Positions 8,105-16,882 of a DNA stretch of 64,000 nt are shown piece by piece. Where the stretch lies: positions 6,820,001-6,884,000 of the forward strand of contig OY970201.1 of NCBI GenBank assembly GCA_963708245.1, written 5' to 3'. This stretch comes from CAVYXK01 sp963708245 (GTDB lineage Bacteria; Pseudomonadota; Alphaproteobacteria; Acetobacterales; Acetobacteraceae). A program made the translations under genes and the position numbers. Numbering within the stretch: position 1 is the stretch's first letter; each line of letters opens with the position of its first letter. The notes below the pieces were generated by a model. The model did no database searches. It was not told the origin of the DNA and saw only the letters and a list, made by a program, of their open reading frames with translations.

Positions 8105-9442
8105 TTGTTCCAGAAGATCCTGATCGCCAATCGCGGCGAGATTGCACTCCGCATCCAGCGCACCTGTCGCGAGCTTGGTATCCCGACGGTCGCCGTGCAC
8201 TCCACGATAGATGCGGAGGCGATGCATGTGCGGCTGGCCGACGAAAGCGTCTGCATCGGCCCGCCCGCAGCCAAGGACAGCTATCTGAATATCCCTGCGA
8301 TTCTGTCGGCTGCCAGCATTACCGGGGCGGATGCGATCCACCCGGGTTATGGATTCCTGTCGGAGAATGCAAACTTCGCCGAGATGGTGGCGGCGCATGG
8401 CCTGACATTCATCGGCCCCTCGCCCGAGCATATCCGCATGATGGGCGACAAGATCGCGGCCAAAGCTACGATGGCGCGGCTTGGCGTGCCGCTGGTGCCG
8501 GGCTCGGATGGCGCCGTGACCGACTTGGCGGCGGCGCGCAAGGCGGCAGATCGCATCGGCTATCCTGTGCTCGTCAAGGCGGCCGCCGGTGGTGGCGGGC
8601 GTGGGATGAAAGTGGCGCGGAGCCAGGCCGAGCTGGAAGACGCGCTGCGCGTCGCGCGCGCGGAGGCTCGCGCCGCCTTTGGCGCCGACGCCGTCTATCT
8701 CGAGAGTTTTCTCGACCGGCCCCGCCATATCGAGTTCCAAGTCCTGGCCGATGCACATGGCGAGGTGATCCATCTCGGCGAACGCGACTGCAGTTTGCAG
8801 CGCCGTCATCAGAAGCTGCTCGAGGAGGCAGGCTCGCCCGCCCTCTCGGTATCCCAGCGAGACGAGCTCGGCTCCGCCGTTGCGGCGGCACTGTCGACGC
8901 TGGGATACCGGAACGCCGGGACCGTGGAGTTCCTTTACCAGGACGGCCGGTTCGCCTTCATCGAGATGAACACGAGGCTGCAGGTGGAGCACCCGGTCAC
9001 CGAGATGGTGTGCGGGATCGACCTTGTGCGCGAGCAGATCCGCATCGCCGCCGGCGATCGGTTGGGTTACCGGCAGTCGGACATCCGGATCTCCGGCCAC
9101 GCCATCGAGTGCCGCATCACCGCCGAGGATCCCGACAGCTTTCTGCCATCGCCAGGACGGGTCTTGCTCTACCACGCGCCGGGCGGGCTGGGTGTGCGGG
9201 TCGATTCCGCGCTCTACGCCGGCTGTGTTGTGCCATCCGAGTATGACAGCCTGATCGCCAAACTGATCGTACACGCGCCTACCCGCCCGGAGGCGATCGC
9301 TCGGTTGCGCCGCGCCCTGGACGAATTCGCCGTGGTCGGGATCGAGACCAGTATCCCGCTGCACCGGCGCGTGGTCGACGACCTCGCATTCCAGGCCGGT
9401 GACATCACGGTCCATTGGTTGGAGCGGTTCGTCTCCGGGTAA
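8105..9442 (+). CDS. accC: Biotin carboxylase subunit of acetyl-CoA carboxylase
   Basis: The 445-residue ATP-grasp enzyme carboxylates the biotin of AccB using ATP and bicarbonate. Visible signatures are KILIANRGEIALRI (N-terminal preATP-grasp domain), HPGYGFLSEN, the glycine-rich loop KAAAGGGGRGM, and FIEMNTRLQVEHPVTE with metal ligands and the catalytic arginine. The start is TTG at 8105; no in-frame ATG or GTG is better placed. It lies 82 bp after accB across a palindrome, and length is normal. Confidence 0.95.
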   Translation: MFQKILIANRGEIALRIQRTCRELGIPTVAVHSTIDAEAMHVRLADESVCIGPPAAKDSYLNIPAILSAASITGADAIHPGYGFLSENANFAEMVAAHGLTFIGPSPEHIRMMGDKIAAKATMARLGVPLVPGSDGAVTDLAAARKAADRIGYPVLVKAAAGGGGRGMKVARSQAELEDALRVARAEARAAFGADAVYLESFLDRPRHIEFQVLADAHGEVIHLGERDCSLQRRHQKLLEEAGSPALSVSQRDELGSAVAAALSTLGYRNAGTVEFLYQDGRFAFIEMNTRLQVEHPVTEMVCGIDLVREQIRIAAGDRLGYRQSDIRISGHAIECRITAEDPDSFLPSPGRVLLYHAPGGLGVRVDSALYAGCVVPSEYDSLIAKLIVHAPTRPEAIARLRRALDEFAVVGIETSIPLHRRVVDDLAFQAGDITVHWLERFVSG

Positions 9443-9460
9443 CGAGACAAGCCGGCTGAT

Positions 9461-10774
9461 TTGCGCGTAGTGTCGTTCCCGAGGACCAACCGGTTGGGGG
9501 CCGGGGTGCAAGGGCAGCGCACGATCGTTCGCTTTCTGTGGGACTGCGAGGAGCTTTGGCATCACCGGTTCCCCGCGCTGCGCCGGCGCGCCCAGTGGTA
9601 CATCGTCAGCCGTCTCTGCATCGCCGACCGTTCCGGCGCACCCGTTGGCGAGCTGTCCGGCATCGTCAAGCAAGTCTTCTTGCTCGACGATGCCACCATT
9701 CGCGACCGGATCAACGAGATGGTGGGGCTCGGTCTCTGCGAGCTCGACCCGCCGGACGTCGCCCCATCGGCGCGGACCATCGTCGTGCCAAGCCAGCGCC
9801 TGCTCTCTGAGTTCGACGACTATGTGCGCGAGCTCGCGGCTCGGTTGTGCCAGATAGGGGCGACCGACGCATCCTGCCATGGCAGAGGGGGCGCACCGCT
9901 TGATGGCGAGAACCGGCGGGGCGTATTGGCGGTGGTGGAGCGTTATCGCAACCATGTCGTCAGTGCCCTCGACAGGTTCTTCGATGAGACCAGGCTCTCG
10001 CGTGCGCGACGGTTGGATGCGCAGCGGCATCTGTTGTCTTCCTCGCACTGGGGCCTGATCCTGATCGCGCTCTGCCATCGCTACGGGGATCCAGTTGTGC
10101 CGGAAGACGGCGATGGCATCCTGGCCGATCGCATGGCCGCCGCTCTGCTCACGCAAATCCGGCAGAACCTGCAGACCACGCGCGATCACATCGGCTACCT
10201 GATTCAGCTCGGCCTGCTGGAGCGCCGGTCGGGTCGTGCCCTGCGCGTGGCACTGGCCGAGTCAGCCGGCCAGCAGTTCGATCACGCGCTGGCCGAGGCC
10301 ACGGAGGAGTTGCCGCTTCTCCTCGGCCGCCCGTCCGTGCGTAACATTGATGTCGAGCAGACGGCGGCAGGGCGCCTTGAGCACTCGGATCGGGAGGCGG
10401 AGCACCTGCTGTTGATCCGCCGCCCCGGCGAGCCGGACTGGGAGGTACCGATTGGACCCGAGCCGCTGGTGATCGGCCGCGCGCCTGGCAGCGGGATTCA
10501 CCTGCCTGACGTCGAGGTTTCGCGCATGCATTGCCGGATTGCCTTTGCCGACGGCAAGGTGACCGCCACCGATCTCAATTCCACCAATGGGACACTCTTG
10601 GATGGAAGGCCGCTCGAGTTCACGACGGCGCTCTCGGCCAATTCGGTGCTGGAAGTCGGCCCGTACCGGCTGGAATATCGCCACCGCGGTGCGCCGGATC
10701 CAGAGGCCACGGCGCGCGCGCACCGTGATCTGCCTCGCATTGTCGCCGTGCGGCCACGCCGGCACGGTACGTGA
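9461..10774 (+). CDS. FHA-domain protein with winged-helix-like N-terminus
   Basis: The 437-residue protein ends in a forkhead-associated domain (about 325-415): VIGRAPGSGIHLPD, SRMHCRI and DLNSTNGTLLDG are the phosphothreonine-binding loops. Residues about 20-90 and 170-270 resemble MarR-like winged helices (for example LSSSHWGLILIALCHRYGDP), so it may bind DNA. It lies 43 bp upstream of a cyclase with a very similar FHA domain, suggesting a common origin and shared signalling. The start is uncertain: TTG 9461 is given, and GTG 9470 or 9506 are possible. Function beyond phosphoprotein binding is inferred. Confidence 0.75.
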   Translation: MRVVSFPRTNRLGAGVQGQRTIVRFLWDCEELWHHRFPALRRRAQWYIVSRLCIADRSGAPVGELSGIVKQVFLLDDATIRDRINEMVGLGLCELDPPDVAPSARTIVVPSQRLLSEFDDYVRELAARLCQIGATDASCHGRGGAPLDGENRRGVLAVVERYRNHVVSALDRFFDETRLSRARRLDAQRHLLSSSHWGLILIALCHRYGDPVVPEDGDGILADRMAAALLTQIRQNLQTTRDHIGYLIQLGLLERRSGRALRVALAESAGQQFDHALAEATEELPLLLGRPSVRNIDVEQTAAGRLEHSDREAEHLLLIRRPGEPDWEVPIGPEPLVIGRAPGSGIHLPDVEVSRMHCRIAFADGKVTATDLNSTNGTLLDGRPLEFTTALSANSVLEVGPYRLEYRHRGAPDPEATARAHRDLPRIVAVRPRRHGT

Positions 10775-10816
10775 CGACCGCAACGACGCCACCCGGAGCA
10801 ACTTGAGGAGCTCCGC

Positions 10817-13006
10817 ATGACCCACCGCCTTGCCGCCATCCTGGCCGCCGATGTCGCCGAGTACTCGCGCCTGATGCACGAAGATGAGCAAGCGACGCAC
10901 GCGCGTTTCACCGAAATCATCAACGACGCGATCGAGCCCGCGATGTCCCAGCACGGCGGACGCATCGTAAAGAGCACCGGTGATGGCTTCCTCGCCGAAT
11001 TCGCCAGCGCGGTTGAAGCGGTTCAGTGCGCGCTGCAGTTCCAGGATGCGATCGCCCGCATAACAGCGAACGACGACGCCGAGCGGCGGCTCGCCTTCCG
11101 CGTCGGGATCCACATCGGCGAGGTCATCGTCGAGGACCGTGACATCTACGGCGACGGCGTCAACATCGCTGCGCGCCTCGAGAACCTGGCGGCGCCTGAC
11201 GGAATCCTGGTCTCCGACGCCGTACACGAGAACGTACGGGGCCGTGTGCCCAGCGATTTCGAGGATCTGGGCACGCAACAGGTGAAGCACATCGCCCGCC
11301 CGGTTCGCTTGTTTCGCGTCCTGCCAGGCACGGCTCCTACACAAAGGGCGATCCGGCGCCCGGCGCAGGTGCAACGGCCTTCGATCGTGGTGCTCCCGTT
11401 CCACAACCTGAGTGGTGATCTTGCGCTAGACAGTCTTGCCGACGGGATGGTCGAGGACATCATCACGGCGCTTTCGCGCTTTCACTGGCTGTTCGTGATC
11501 GCCCGCAACTCCGCGTTCACCTATAAGGGGCGCGCCGTCGATGTTCGCCAGGTCGGGCGCGAGCTCGAAGCCCGCTACGTCGTCGAAGGCAGTGTGCGCA
11601 AGCTCGGGAACCGCCTGCGCATCACCGGCCAGGCGATCGAGACCGAGACCGGCGCCAGCCTCTGGGCCGAGCGCTTCGACCGCGACCTCAGCGATGAGTT
11701 CGCGCTGCAGGACGAGATGACCGGCAGCATCGTCAGTGCTTTGGTTCCGACCGTGCGGCGCGCGGAGATCGAGCGCGCACGGCGCAAGCCGCGCGATAGG
11801 CTGGACGCTTACGATCTTTATCTGCACGCCCTGGCAGCGCGTCGGAGCCGGACACGCGAAGGCAACGAGGAGGCGCTCCGGCTGCTCGATCAGGCGCTGG
11901 GACTGGAGCCGCATTTCGTTCCGGCATTGCTGTTGGTGGATGCGTGCTGCGCCGCTGCGGTCGCCAACCTATGGCTGTCACTGGACGTTTTGCCCGCCGC
12001 CCTCTCCAGAGCCCTTCGTCACGCGCGGGTGGCAGTTCAGCTCGCGCCAGATGACGCAGACGCGCTCGCGGCTCTGGCGTTGCGGACCGCTGCGACCACG
12101 CGTGATGACGAGCAAGCAATCACGCTGGCCGAGCGGGCGGTCGCCATCAATCCGCACTCGTCGCCGGTTCTGAGCCGCGCCGGCTATGCCTGTCTCCTTG
12201 TTGGTCGCGCCGAGCAGGCGCTGGACCTGTTCGAGCGTGCGCTTCGACTGCGAGTGCCGGATCCCGTCACAGCCGTAGTTTGGACTGGCATCGGGTATGC
12301 GTTGCTTGCTCTGGCGCGGGATGCGGAGGCAATCGAGGCCGGGCGGCGCGCAGCGCAGCACGATCCGGAGTCCGCTGACGCGTTCCGCGTGCTTGCGGCG
12401 GCGCTCATGCTTTCGCGTCGCGCCGACGACGCCGGAGCGGCACTGCGTCGCCTGCTGGAGCTGGACCCAGCCGGTTCGATTGAAACGATCAAACTCCGTT
12501 TCGGAATACGCGGGCCGATCGCCCATCGCCTGTTCGCCGGATTACGAGAAGCGGGGTTGCCAGAGGCCACAACGCCGGTCGCCACGAAGCCGGCCGTTGT
12601 GGCCGACGAACAGGGCGGCACCATTGTTGGACCACCACAGCGACGGACCAGGCGGGAGTCGCGGCACGTCGTGGTGGTCAGCCGCCCAGGCGAGAGGGAT
12701 CGGGAGGTGCTGGTCGGCACAGCCCCGCTCGTGCTCGGCCGTTCGCCAGAGTGCGATGTGGTGCTGACGGACGCACAGGTCTCGCGCACACACTGCCGGA
12801 TCGTGGTGGTGGACGGCGCGGTCACCGCGACTGATCTAAACTCCACCAACGGCACGTTGCTCGACGGCCGGCTGATGGATCGGGCGGTCCGGCTGGAGCA
12901 CGGTGCGGTGCTGCGCATCGGCCCTTACGAGATTGAATATAAGCGCCGGGACCCTGCCGATCCGGATGAGACGATGCTGGCTGCCCCCACTCCCGGGCGG
13001 CCTTGA
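10817..13006 (+). CDS. Class III adenylate/guanylate cyclase with TolB-like, TPR and FHA domains
   Basis: The 729-residue protein has four parts. A class III cyclase catalytic domain (about 1-170) shows LAADVAEYSRLM, KSTGDGFLAEF and GDGVNIAARLE. A TolB-like region (about 190-320) begins SIVVLPFHNLSGD. TPR-like helices cover about 330-560. A C-terminal FHA domain (about 630-715) has LGRSPECDVVLTD, SRTHCRI and DLNSTNGTLLDG. Adding FHA to this common rhizobial-type cyclase layout ties cyclic nucleotide synthesis to Ser/Thr phosphorylation, and the preceding gene carries a matching FHA. GAGGAG precedes the ATG. No kinase gene lies in the window. Confidence 0.88.
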   Translation: MTHRLAAILAADVAEYSRLMHEDEQATHARFTEIINDAIEPAMSQHGGRIVKSTGDGFLAEFASAVEAVQCALQFQDAIARITANDDAERRLAFRVGIHIGEVIVEDRDIYGDGVNIAARLENLAAPDGILVSDAVHENVRGRVPSDFEDLGTQQVKHIARPVRLFRVLPGTAPTQRAIRRPAQVQRPSIVVLPFHNLSGDLALDSLADGMVEDIITALSRFHWLFVIARNSAFTYKGRAVDVRQVGRELEARYVVEGSVRKLGNRLRITGQAIETETGASLWAERFDRDLSDEFALQDEMTGSIVSALVPTVRRAEIERARRKPRDRLDAYDLYLHALAARRSRTREGNEEALRLLDQALGLEPHFVPALLLVDACCAAAVANLWLSLDVLPAALSRALRHARVAVQLAPDDADALAALALRTAATTRDDEQAITLAERAVAINPHSSPVLSRAGYACLLVGRAEQALDLFERALRLRVPDPVTAVVWTGIGYALLALARDAEAIEAGRRAAQHDPESADAFRVLAAALMLSRRADDAGAALRRLLELDPAGSIETIKLRFGIRGPIAHRLFAGLREAGLPEATTPVATKPAVVADEQGGTIVGPPQRRTRRESRHVVVVSRPGERDREVLVGTAPLVLGRSPECDVVLTDAQVSRTHCRIVVVDGAVTATDLNSTNGTLLDGRLMDRAVRLEHGAVLRIGPYEIEYKRRDPADPDETMLAAPTPGRP

Positions 13007-13068
13007 AACGACTAGACTACTGCCCTAGCAGAGACATGCTTCGAGGGCACAGCGGGTACGGGTCGCTC

Positions 13069-14133
13069 TCAAGGGCGGTCGGTCTGACTGCCTGGCGCGT
13101 CTTCAGCTTTCGGTGGAGCACGCTCCGTCGGTACGACCACGAGATCATGCTTGGCTCCGCCCCGCACGACTTCGACGGTCAGCGTCTTCCCGATCCGGCC
13201 GGCGTCGAGAATGCGAATGACGTCGTCGACTCCCGTGATGCGGACGCCGTCAACAGATATAATCATGTCACCATCGGCCAGTCCGCCGCGCGCCGCCGGA
13301 CCTGCGGGGTCCAGCGAGGCGATGAGCGCCCCGGTCGCCTGATTCAGCCCGGCCGCATACGCGGTGCGACGAGGAAGCGGTGCGGTCTGTGCCGCGATGC
13401 CGATCGAGGCCCGCCGAACCCGGCCATGAGCCAAAAGCTCGAGCAATACGAATTGCGCGGTATTGCTGGCAACGGCGAAGCACAGGCCCTGCGTGCCCAT
13501 GATGATGGCTGTGTTGATACCGATGATATCGCCATTTGAATCCAGCAGCGGTCCGCCAGAGTTGCCAGGATTCAGTGCCGCATCCGTCTGAATGATATCC
13601 TCGATCAGCCGACCCGTGCGCGATCGCAGCGACCGTCCGATGGCCGAGACAATCCCGGCGGTTGCGGTCAACTCAAAGCCGAGCGGATTGCCGATGGCAA
13701 CGACGAGCTGGCCGCGCCGGACGGCCTTCGAGTTCCCCAGCCTCGCCGCGCTCATCGCAGTTGGGCTGTCGGCACGGAGGAGGGCGATGTCGCTGTCGGG
13801 ATCCTCGCCGAGGAGCTCTGCATTCAGCGTGCGTCCTTCTGGCGTCGCGACGCGGAGCCGTCGGCCACCTCGAACGACGTGGCTGTTCGTGAGGATAAGG
13901 CCGTCCGGCGTGATGACGACACCCGAACCGACGCCGCCACGCTGATCTGGCCGGCCCGCGCGTGGGACCTCTACGCGTACGACCGCGGACCCGACCTGGT
14001 CGATGATGCCCGATACTGTGCGCGAGTAGGCATCGAGGAGCGTTGCATCCGAGGCGGGCTCGAGGGTCGGCGGAGATACGTCGGGACGGTCATCGGATTG
14101 GTCGAGGAGGAAGAGGGGAGCAGACTCTAACAT
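13069..14133 (-). CDS. HtrA/DegP-like trypsin-fold protease with one PDZ domain
   Basis: The 354-residue protein has a trypsin-like domain (about 35-230) with a complete triad: His in TNSHVV, Asp in DSDIALLR and Ser in NPGNSGGPLL. One PDZ domain follows (about 245-335: PAARGGLADGDMIISVDGVRI). It has no signal peptide or membrane segment, unlike periplasmic DegP, so it may act in the cytoplasm or use another export route. It is convergent with the cyclase gene. The single PDZ and short length fit DegS-like or rhizobial S1C proteases. Confidence 0.88.
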   Translation of the reverse strand: MLESAPLFLLDQSDDRPDVSPPTLEPASDATLLDAYSRTVSGIIDQVGSAVVRVEVPRAGRPDQRGGVGSGVVITPDGLILTNSHVVRGGRRLRVATPEGRTLNAELLGEDPDSDIALLRADSPTAMSAARLGNSKAVRRGQLVVAIGNPLGFELTATAGIVSAIGRSLRSRTGRLIEDIIQTDAALNPGNSGGPLLDSNGDIIGINTAIIMGTQGLCFAVASNTAQFVLLELLAHGRVRRASIGIAAQTAPLPRRTAYAAGLNQATGALIASLDPAGPAARGGLADGDMIISVDGVRITGVDDVIRILDAGRIGKTLTVEVVRGGAKHDLVVVPTERAPPKAEDAPGSQTDRP

Positions 14134-14282
14134 GCCAATAAGATGGGAACGTAAGATCTCGGCATGAAGTAGGAGATCGCCGCATAGCCGGATTGACCAC
14201 TCGCCGGAGCGCGCCGAATCAGGACGGCGGGGCTGGCCCGGCCGGCCCCGTGCGTGGCGGCTTCATGGTCAGGGCGGCCCGT

Positions 14283-15113
14283 TCACGGCGGGCCGGTGCA
14301 GGCGGGAGCTGGGGATTGCGGGGCCGGCGCCGGCCAGGGGGGAAAGATGGGAGGGCCGGTTAGGGGAATGGGATTGAAGCTCGGGCTGTCGCCGGGGTTT
14401 GGGCTGGGGCTGTCTCCAGTGGCGGAATGCGCTTCGCTTTTCCGCCCTACGCGCCTCGGATCGCTCCCGGGATCGGCTGGGCGCCGCTTGCCCTCGCGAC
14501 GGAACAGGAGAGTTGCGAGATTGCCGCCGTACAGGATGAGATCGCGGCGCAGTTCGTCCCACGTCGCATGATCCATCTGCCCAGGCACGATGCCGAGATC
14601 GAGGCAGATGTCGACGAGGACGGCGCCGATCGGGCGGCGGCGGTCCTTGGCGACGATTTCCTCGGGCGCGGGGAGGCGGTCGAGGGAGGGAGCCTGGGCC
14701 GGTTGGCCCGGCGGGATGGCGGGTTTGGCGGCGCGCGGCTTGCGTGGGGACGGCAGGCGGATGGGCGCAGGCTTCAGGTCCCGGCCACGGGCGGCGCGCC
14801 GGCTGAGCCTGGCTTCGAGCGCGGCGGCGCGGAGCAGACCGCGGGTGGTGCGGGCGAGGATCAGCGCGAGATCGCTGGTACCGAAAGTTGTGGCGACGAA
14901 GGCGAAGCAGGGGAGGACATGCGGGTCGGCGGCGTGCCGGCGCAGCGTGTCGGCGAGATTCTGGCCGTAGGCGATGAGCGTGCGGACGAGGCCGAGGACC
15001 TGACCGATGCGCCCCGGCACGGCCCGATCGGGATCGGGTTGGACCGCTGCGACCGGGGCGGTGGCGGCGTCGAACATGAACGGAACAAGAACATGGAACG
15101 CGGGCGATGTCAA
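14283..15113 (-). CDS. Hypothetical protein
   Basis: Unrecognised 276-residue product. Residues about 35-105 (GRIGQVLGLVRTLIAYGQNLADTLRRHA...) and about 160-205 (DICLDLGIVPGQMDHATWDELRRDLILYGGNL) read as genuine helical segments separated by a basic Pro/Ala linker; the last 60 residues are low complexity. A second possible start is Met13 (15077). The opposite strand also has a long open frame, but its composition looks like a shadow. Probably cytoplasmic; no function is proposed. Confidence 0.5.
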   Translation of the reverse strand: MTSPAFHVLVPFMFDAATAPVAAVQPDPDRAVPGRIGQVLGLVRTLIAYGQNLADTLRRHAADPHVLPCFAFVATTFGTSDLALILARTTRGLLRAAALEARLSRRAARGRDLKPAPIRLPSPRKPRAAKPAIPPGQPAQAPSLDRLPAPEEIVAKDRRRPIGAVLVDICLDLGIVPGQMDHATWDELRRDLILYGGNLATLLFRREGKRRPADPGSDPRRVGRKSEAHSATGDSPSPNPGDSPSFNPIPLTGPPIFPPWPAPAPQSPAPACTGPP

Positions 15114-15385
15114 GGAATATTTTCAGGGGAAGTTTTTCCAGCAGCGAATTTTTCAGGGGCGCGCCCGCGTGGGGTGGGATCGGGGTGCGTGAGGCGGGAC
15201 GGCGGCGGAGCACGGCTGTGCGTTTAATTTTCGCCGGACGAGGCGCAAGCTTGATTTGCCTCGCTCGCCAACCACACGGGGCGGGGAGGGGCCACGGGAG
15301 GAGTTTAGGACCCACAGTTGCAACCGCCGCCCACGGACATAACTCAGAATGTTTATTTCGAGGCCGGACGAAGATGTTCGTCTCG

Positions 15386-16291
15386 CTATTCCAGATACGG
15401 CGTCAGCACATCTTCGATCCATTTCATGAATGCGCGGACTCGGCGCGACAGATTGCTCCGATGTGCTACGACGAGGAACACGGCGAGCGCCCGGCGACGA
15501 AAATCGGGTATGATCTCCACAAGCGCTCCACTCTCTAAGTATCGGCCAATCCCCAAGAGTGGCGCCTGAATCAGGCCAAGGCCGGCGAGGGCAGCGGCTT
15601 CGTAGGTCTGCGCGCTGTTGACGTGTAGCGCACCTGGCAACTGAAGCGTCGCGTAGCTGTCGCCGTCCGGATATTCCCATCCATAGGGTCTTGCGCCCAG
15701 CATCGTCGAAAAATGAATTGTCCGATGTTCCTGACGCTGGAGATCTTCTAGCGATCGAGGGAGGCCATAGCGCGCTAGATAGGCGGGACTGGCAGCGTTG
15801 ACCATGCGCAACAGGCCCAGTGGGCGGGCAATCAGCGTCTCGTCCCGTATGGGTCCAAGCCGCAATACACAGTCGAACCCCTCTTGAACCAGATCGACTT
15901 GCCGATCCGTACTCGACAGCTCCAGCTCCAACTCGGGGTGAGTCGCCATGAAATCCGGCAAGGCCGGCACGATCGTTGTGCGCGCCACCTCGGTCGGAAG
16001 ATCGACCCGTAAACGCCCGCGAAGTGCCACGCGATCGCCTGCGAACATCGAGTGTAGGTCATCGACTTCAGCAAGCAGATCGCGGGCACGGGCATGAAAT
16101 GCGCGTCCGTCCTCGGTCAACTGCACGCTGCGCGTCGTCCGGTGCAGAAGCCTGACACCGACATCTTCTTCCAGCTTCCGGATCGCCGTTGAGGCCCTCC
16201 CCTTTTGGATGCCCAGGCTATCGGCCGCGTGGGTGAAGCTCCCCATTTCCGCTACCGTTATGAAAATGAGGATGGGTTCGAGATTCTGCAT
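15386..16291 (-). CDS. LysR-family transcriptional regulator
   Basis: The 301-residue protein has an N-terminal winged HTH (ITVAEMGSFTHAADSLGIQKGRASTAIRKLEEDVG-like, about 10-60) and a LysR substrate-binding domain (about 90-295). It belongs to the CrgA/AaeR-like group by its TTRSVQLTEDG and DCVLRLGPIRDE stretches. It is divergent from the DoxX-like/NmrA-like pair, the usual arrangement for a LysR regulator and its targets, and a tandem direct repeat lies between them. The inducer is unknown. Confidence 0.9.
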   Translation of the reverse strand: MQNLEPILIFITVAEMGSFTHAADSLGIQKGRASTAIRKLEEDVGVRLLHRTTRSVQLTEDGRAFHARARDLLAEVDDLHSMFAGDRVALRGRLRVDLPTEVARTTIVPALPDFMATHPELELELSSTDRQVDLVQEGFDCVLRLGPIRDETLIARPLGLLRMVNAASPAYLARYGLPRSLEDLQRQEHRTIHFSTMLGARPYGWEYPDGDSYATLQLPGALHVNSAQTYEAAALAGLGLIQAPLLGIGRYLESGALVEIIPDFRRRALAVFLVVAHRSNLSRRVRAFMKWIEDVLTPYLE

Positions 16292-16299
16292 TTTCGTGC

Positions 16300-16377
16300 C
16301 TCGGTATTGTTCACCAAAAAGAGAACAGTGAGTTCATTTTCTCGGTATTTATCACACCCAAGAGACACAGTAAGCTC
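16300..16377. promoter_or_regulatory. Tandem direct repeat in the lysR-doxX divergent promoter region
   Basis: Two imperfect copies (16300-16335 and 16341-16377) each begin CTCGGTATT, contain TCAC then AAGAGA, and end CAGT(G/A)AG(T/C)TC, with a period of about 41 bp. The first copy begins 9 bp upstream of the lysR start codon. The position is what would be expected of a regulator-binding array, but no footprint-type motif is recognised. Confidence 0.55.
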
Positions 16378-16413
16378 CTGAATATGGGGATCCCCCCCAT
16401 CGGAGAATGACAA

Positions 16414-16836
16414 GTGTCCGAAACTATGAACCTGCATCACGTGCCTGAAGCTATGACCTTGCATCACAGTCTGTGGGCCGGCCGGATAATGAGCGCGATT
16501 GTCGTTATCGCTCTGGTGGCAGACGGCACTATTCAGCTTTTCGCGCCGGCACAGATCGCGAGCATGTTACACGAGACCGGGTTCGCGATGGACCTGACCC
16601 GTGTCGTGGGTCCGATCATACTCGCCTGCGCCATCCTTTACGCCATCCCGGCCACCTCCGTCCTCGGCGCGATCCTGGTGACTGGCTTTCTGGGAGGCGC
16701 AATCTGCGCCCATGTCCGCATTGGTGAGTTGGGGTCGCCGCCGGAAATCGTTTCCCTGCTTCTGGGCGCGATGACATGGGGCGGCCTCTACGCGCGCGAT
16801 CCCCGTATCCGGGCGATTCTGCCGCTCATCCGTTGA
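16414..16836 (+). CDS. DoxX-like integral membrane protein
   Basis: The 140-residue protein has four predicted membrane helices (about 24-45, 63-85, 88-105 and 115-130) and the DoxX_2-like pattern of small hydrophobic proteins often found next to oxidoreductases. An internal ATG after MNLHHVPEA could also be the start. It is 46 bp upstream of the NmrA-like gene and probably cotranscribed, under the divergent LysR regulator. Biochemical role unknown. Confidence 0.75.
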   Translation: MSETMNLHHVPEAMTLHHSLWAGRIMSAIVVIALVADGTIQLFAPAQIASMLHETGFAMDLTRVVGPIILACAILYAIPATSVLGAILVTGFLGGAICAHVRIGELGSPPEIVSLLLGAMTWGGLYARDPRIRAILPLIR

Positions 16837-16882
16837 ACCAACAGGGGCAGTGCTCGGTCCCTCAAGATCAGGAGAAAAAGGC

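Noticed and set aside
7928..10189. A 753-codon minus-strand open frame opposite accC and the FHA gene
   Set aside because: It is antisense to two well-supported genes, has composition typical of reverse-frame shadows in GC-rich DNA, and shows no family motifs.
14269..15315. A 348-codon minus-strand alternative frame over the hypothetical gene
   Set aside because: Extremely Arg/Pro-rich and overlaps the more protein-like 276-codon frame; treated as a shadow.
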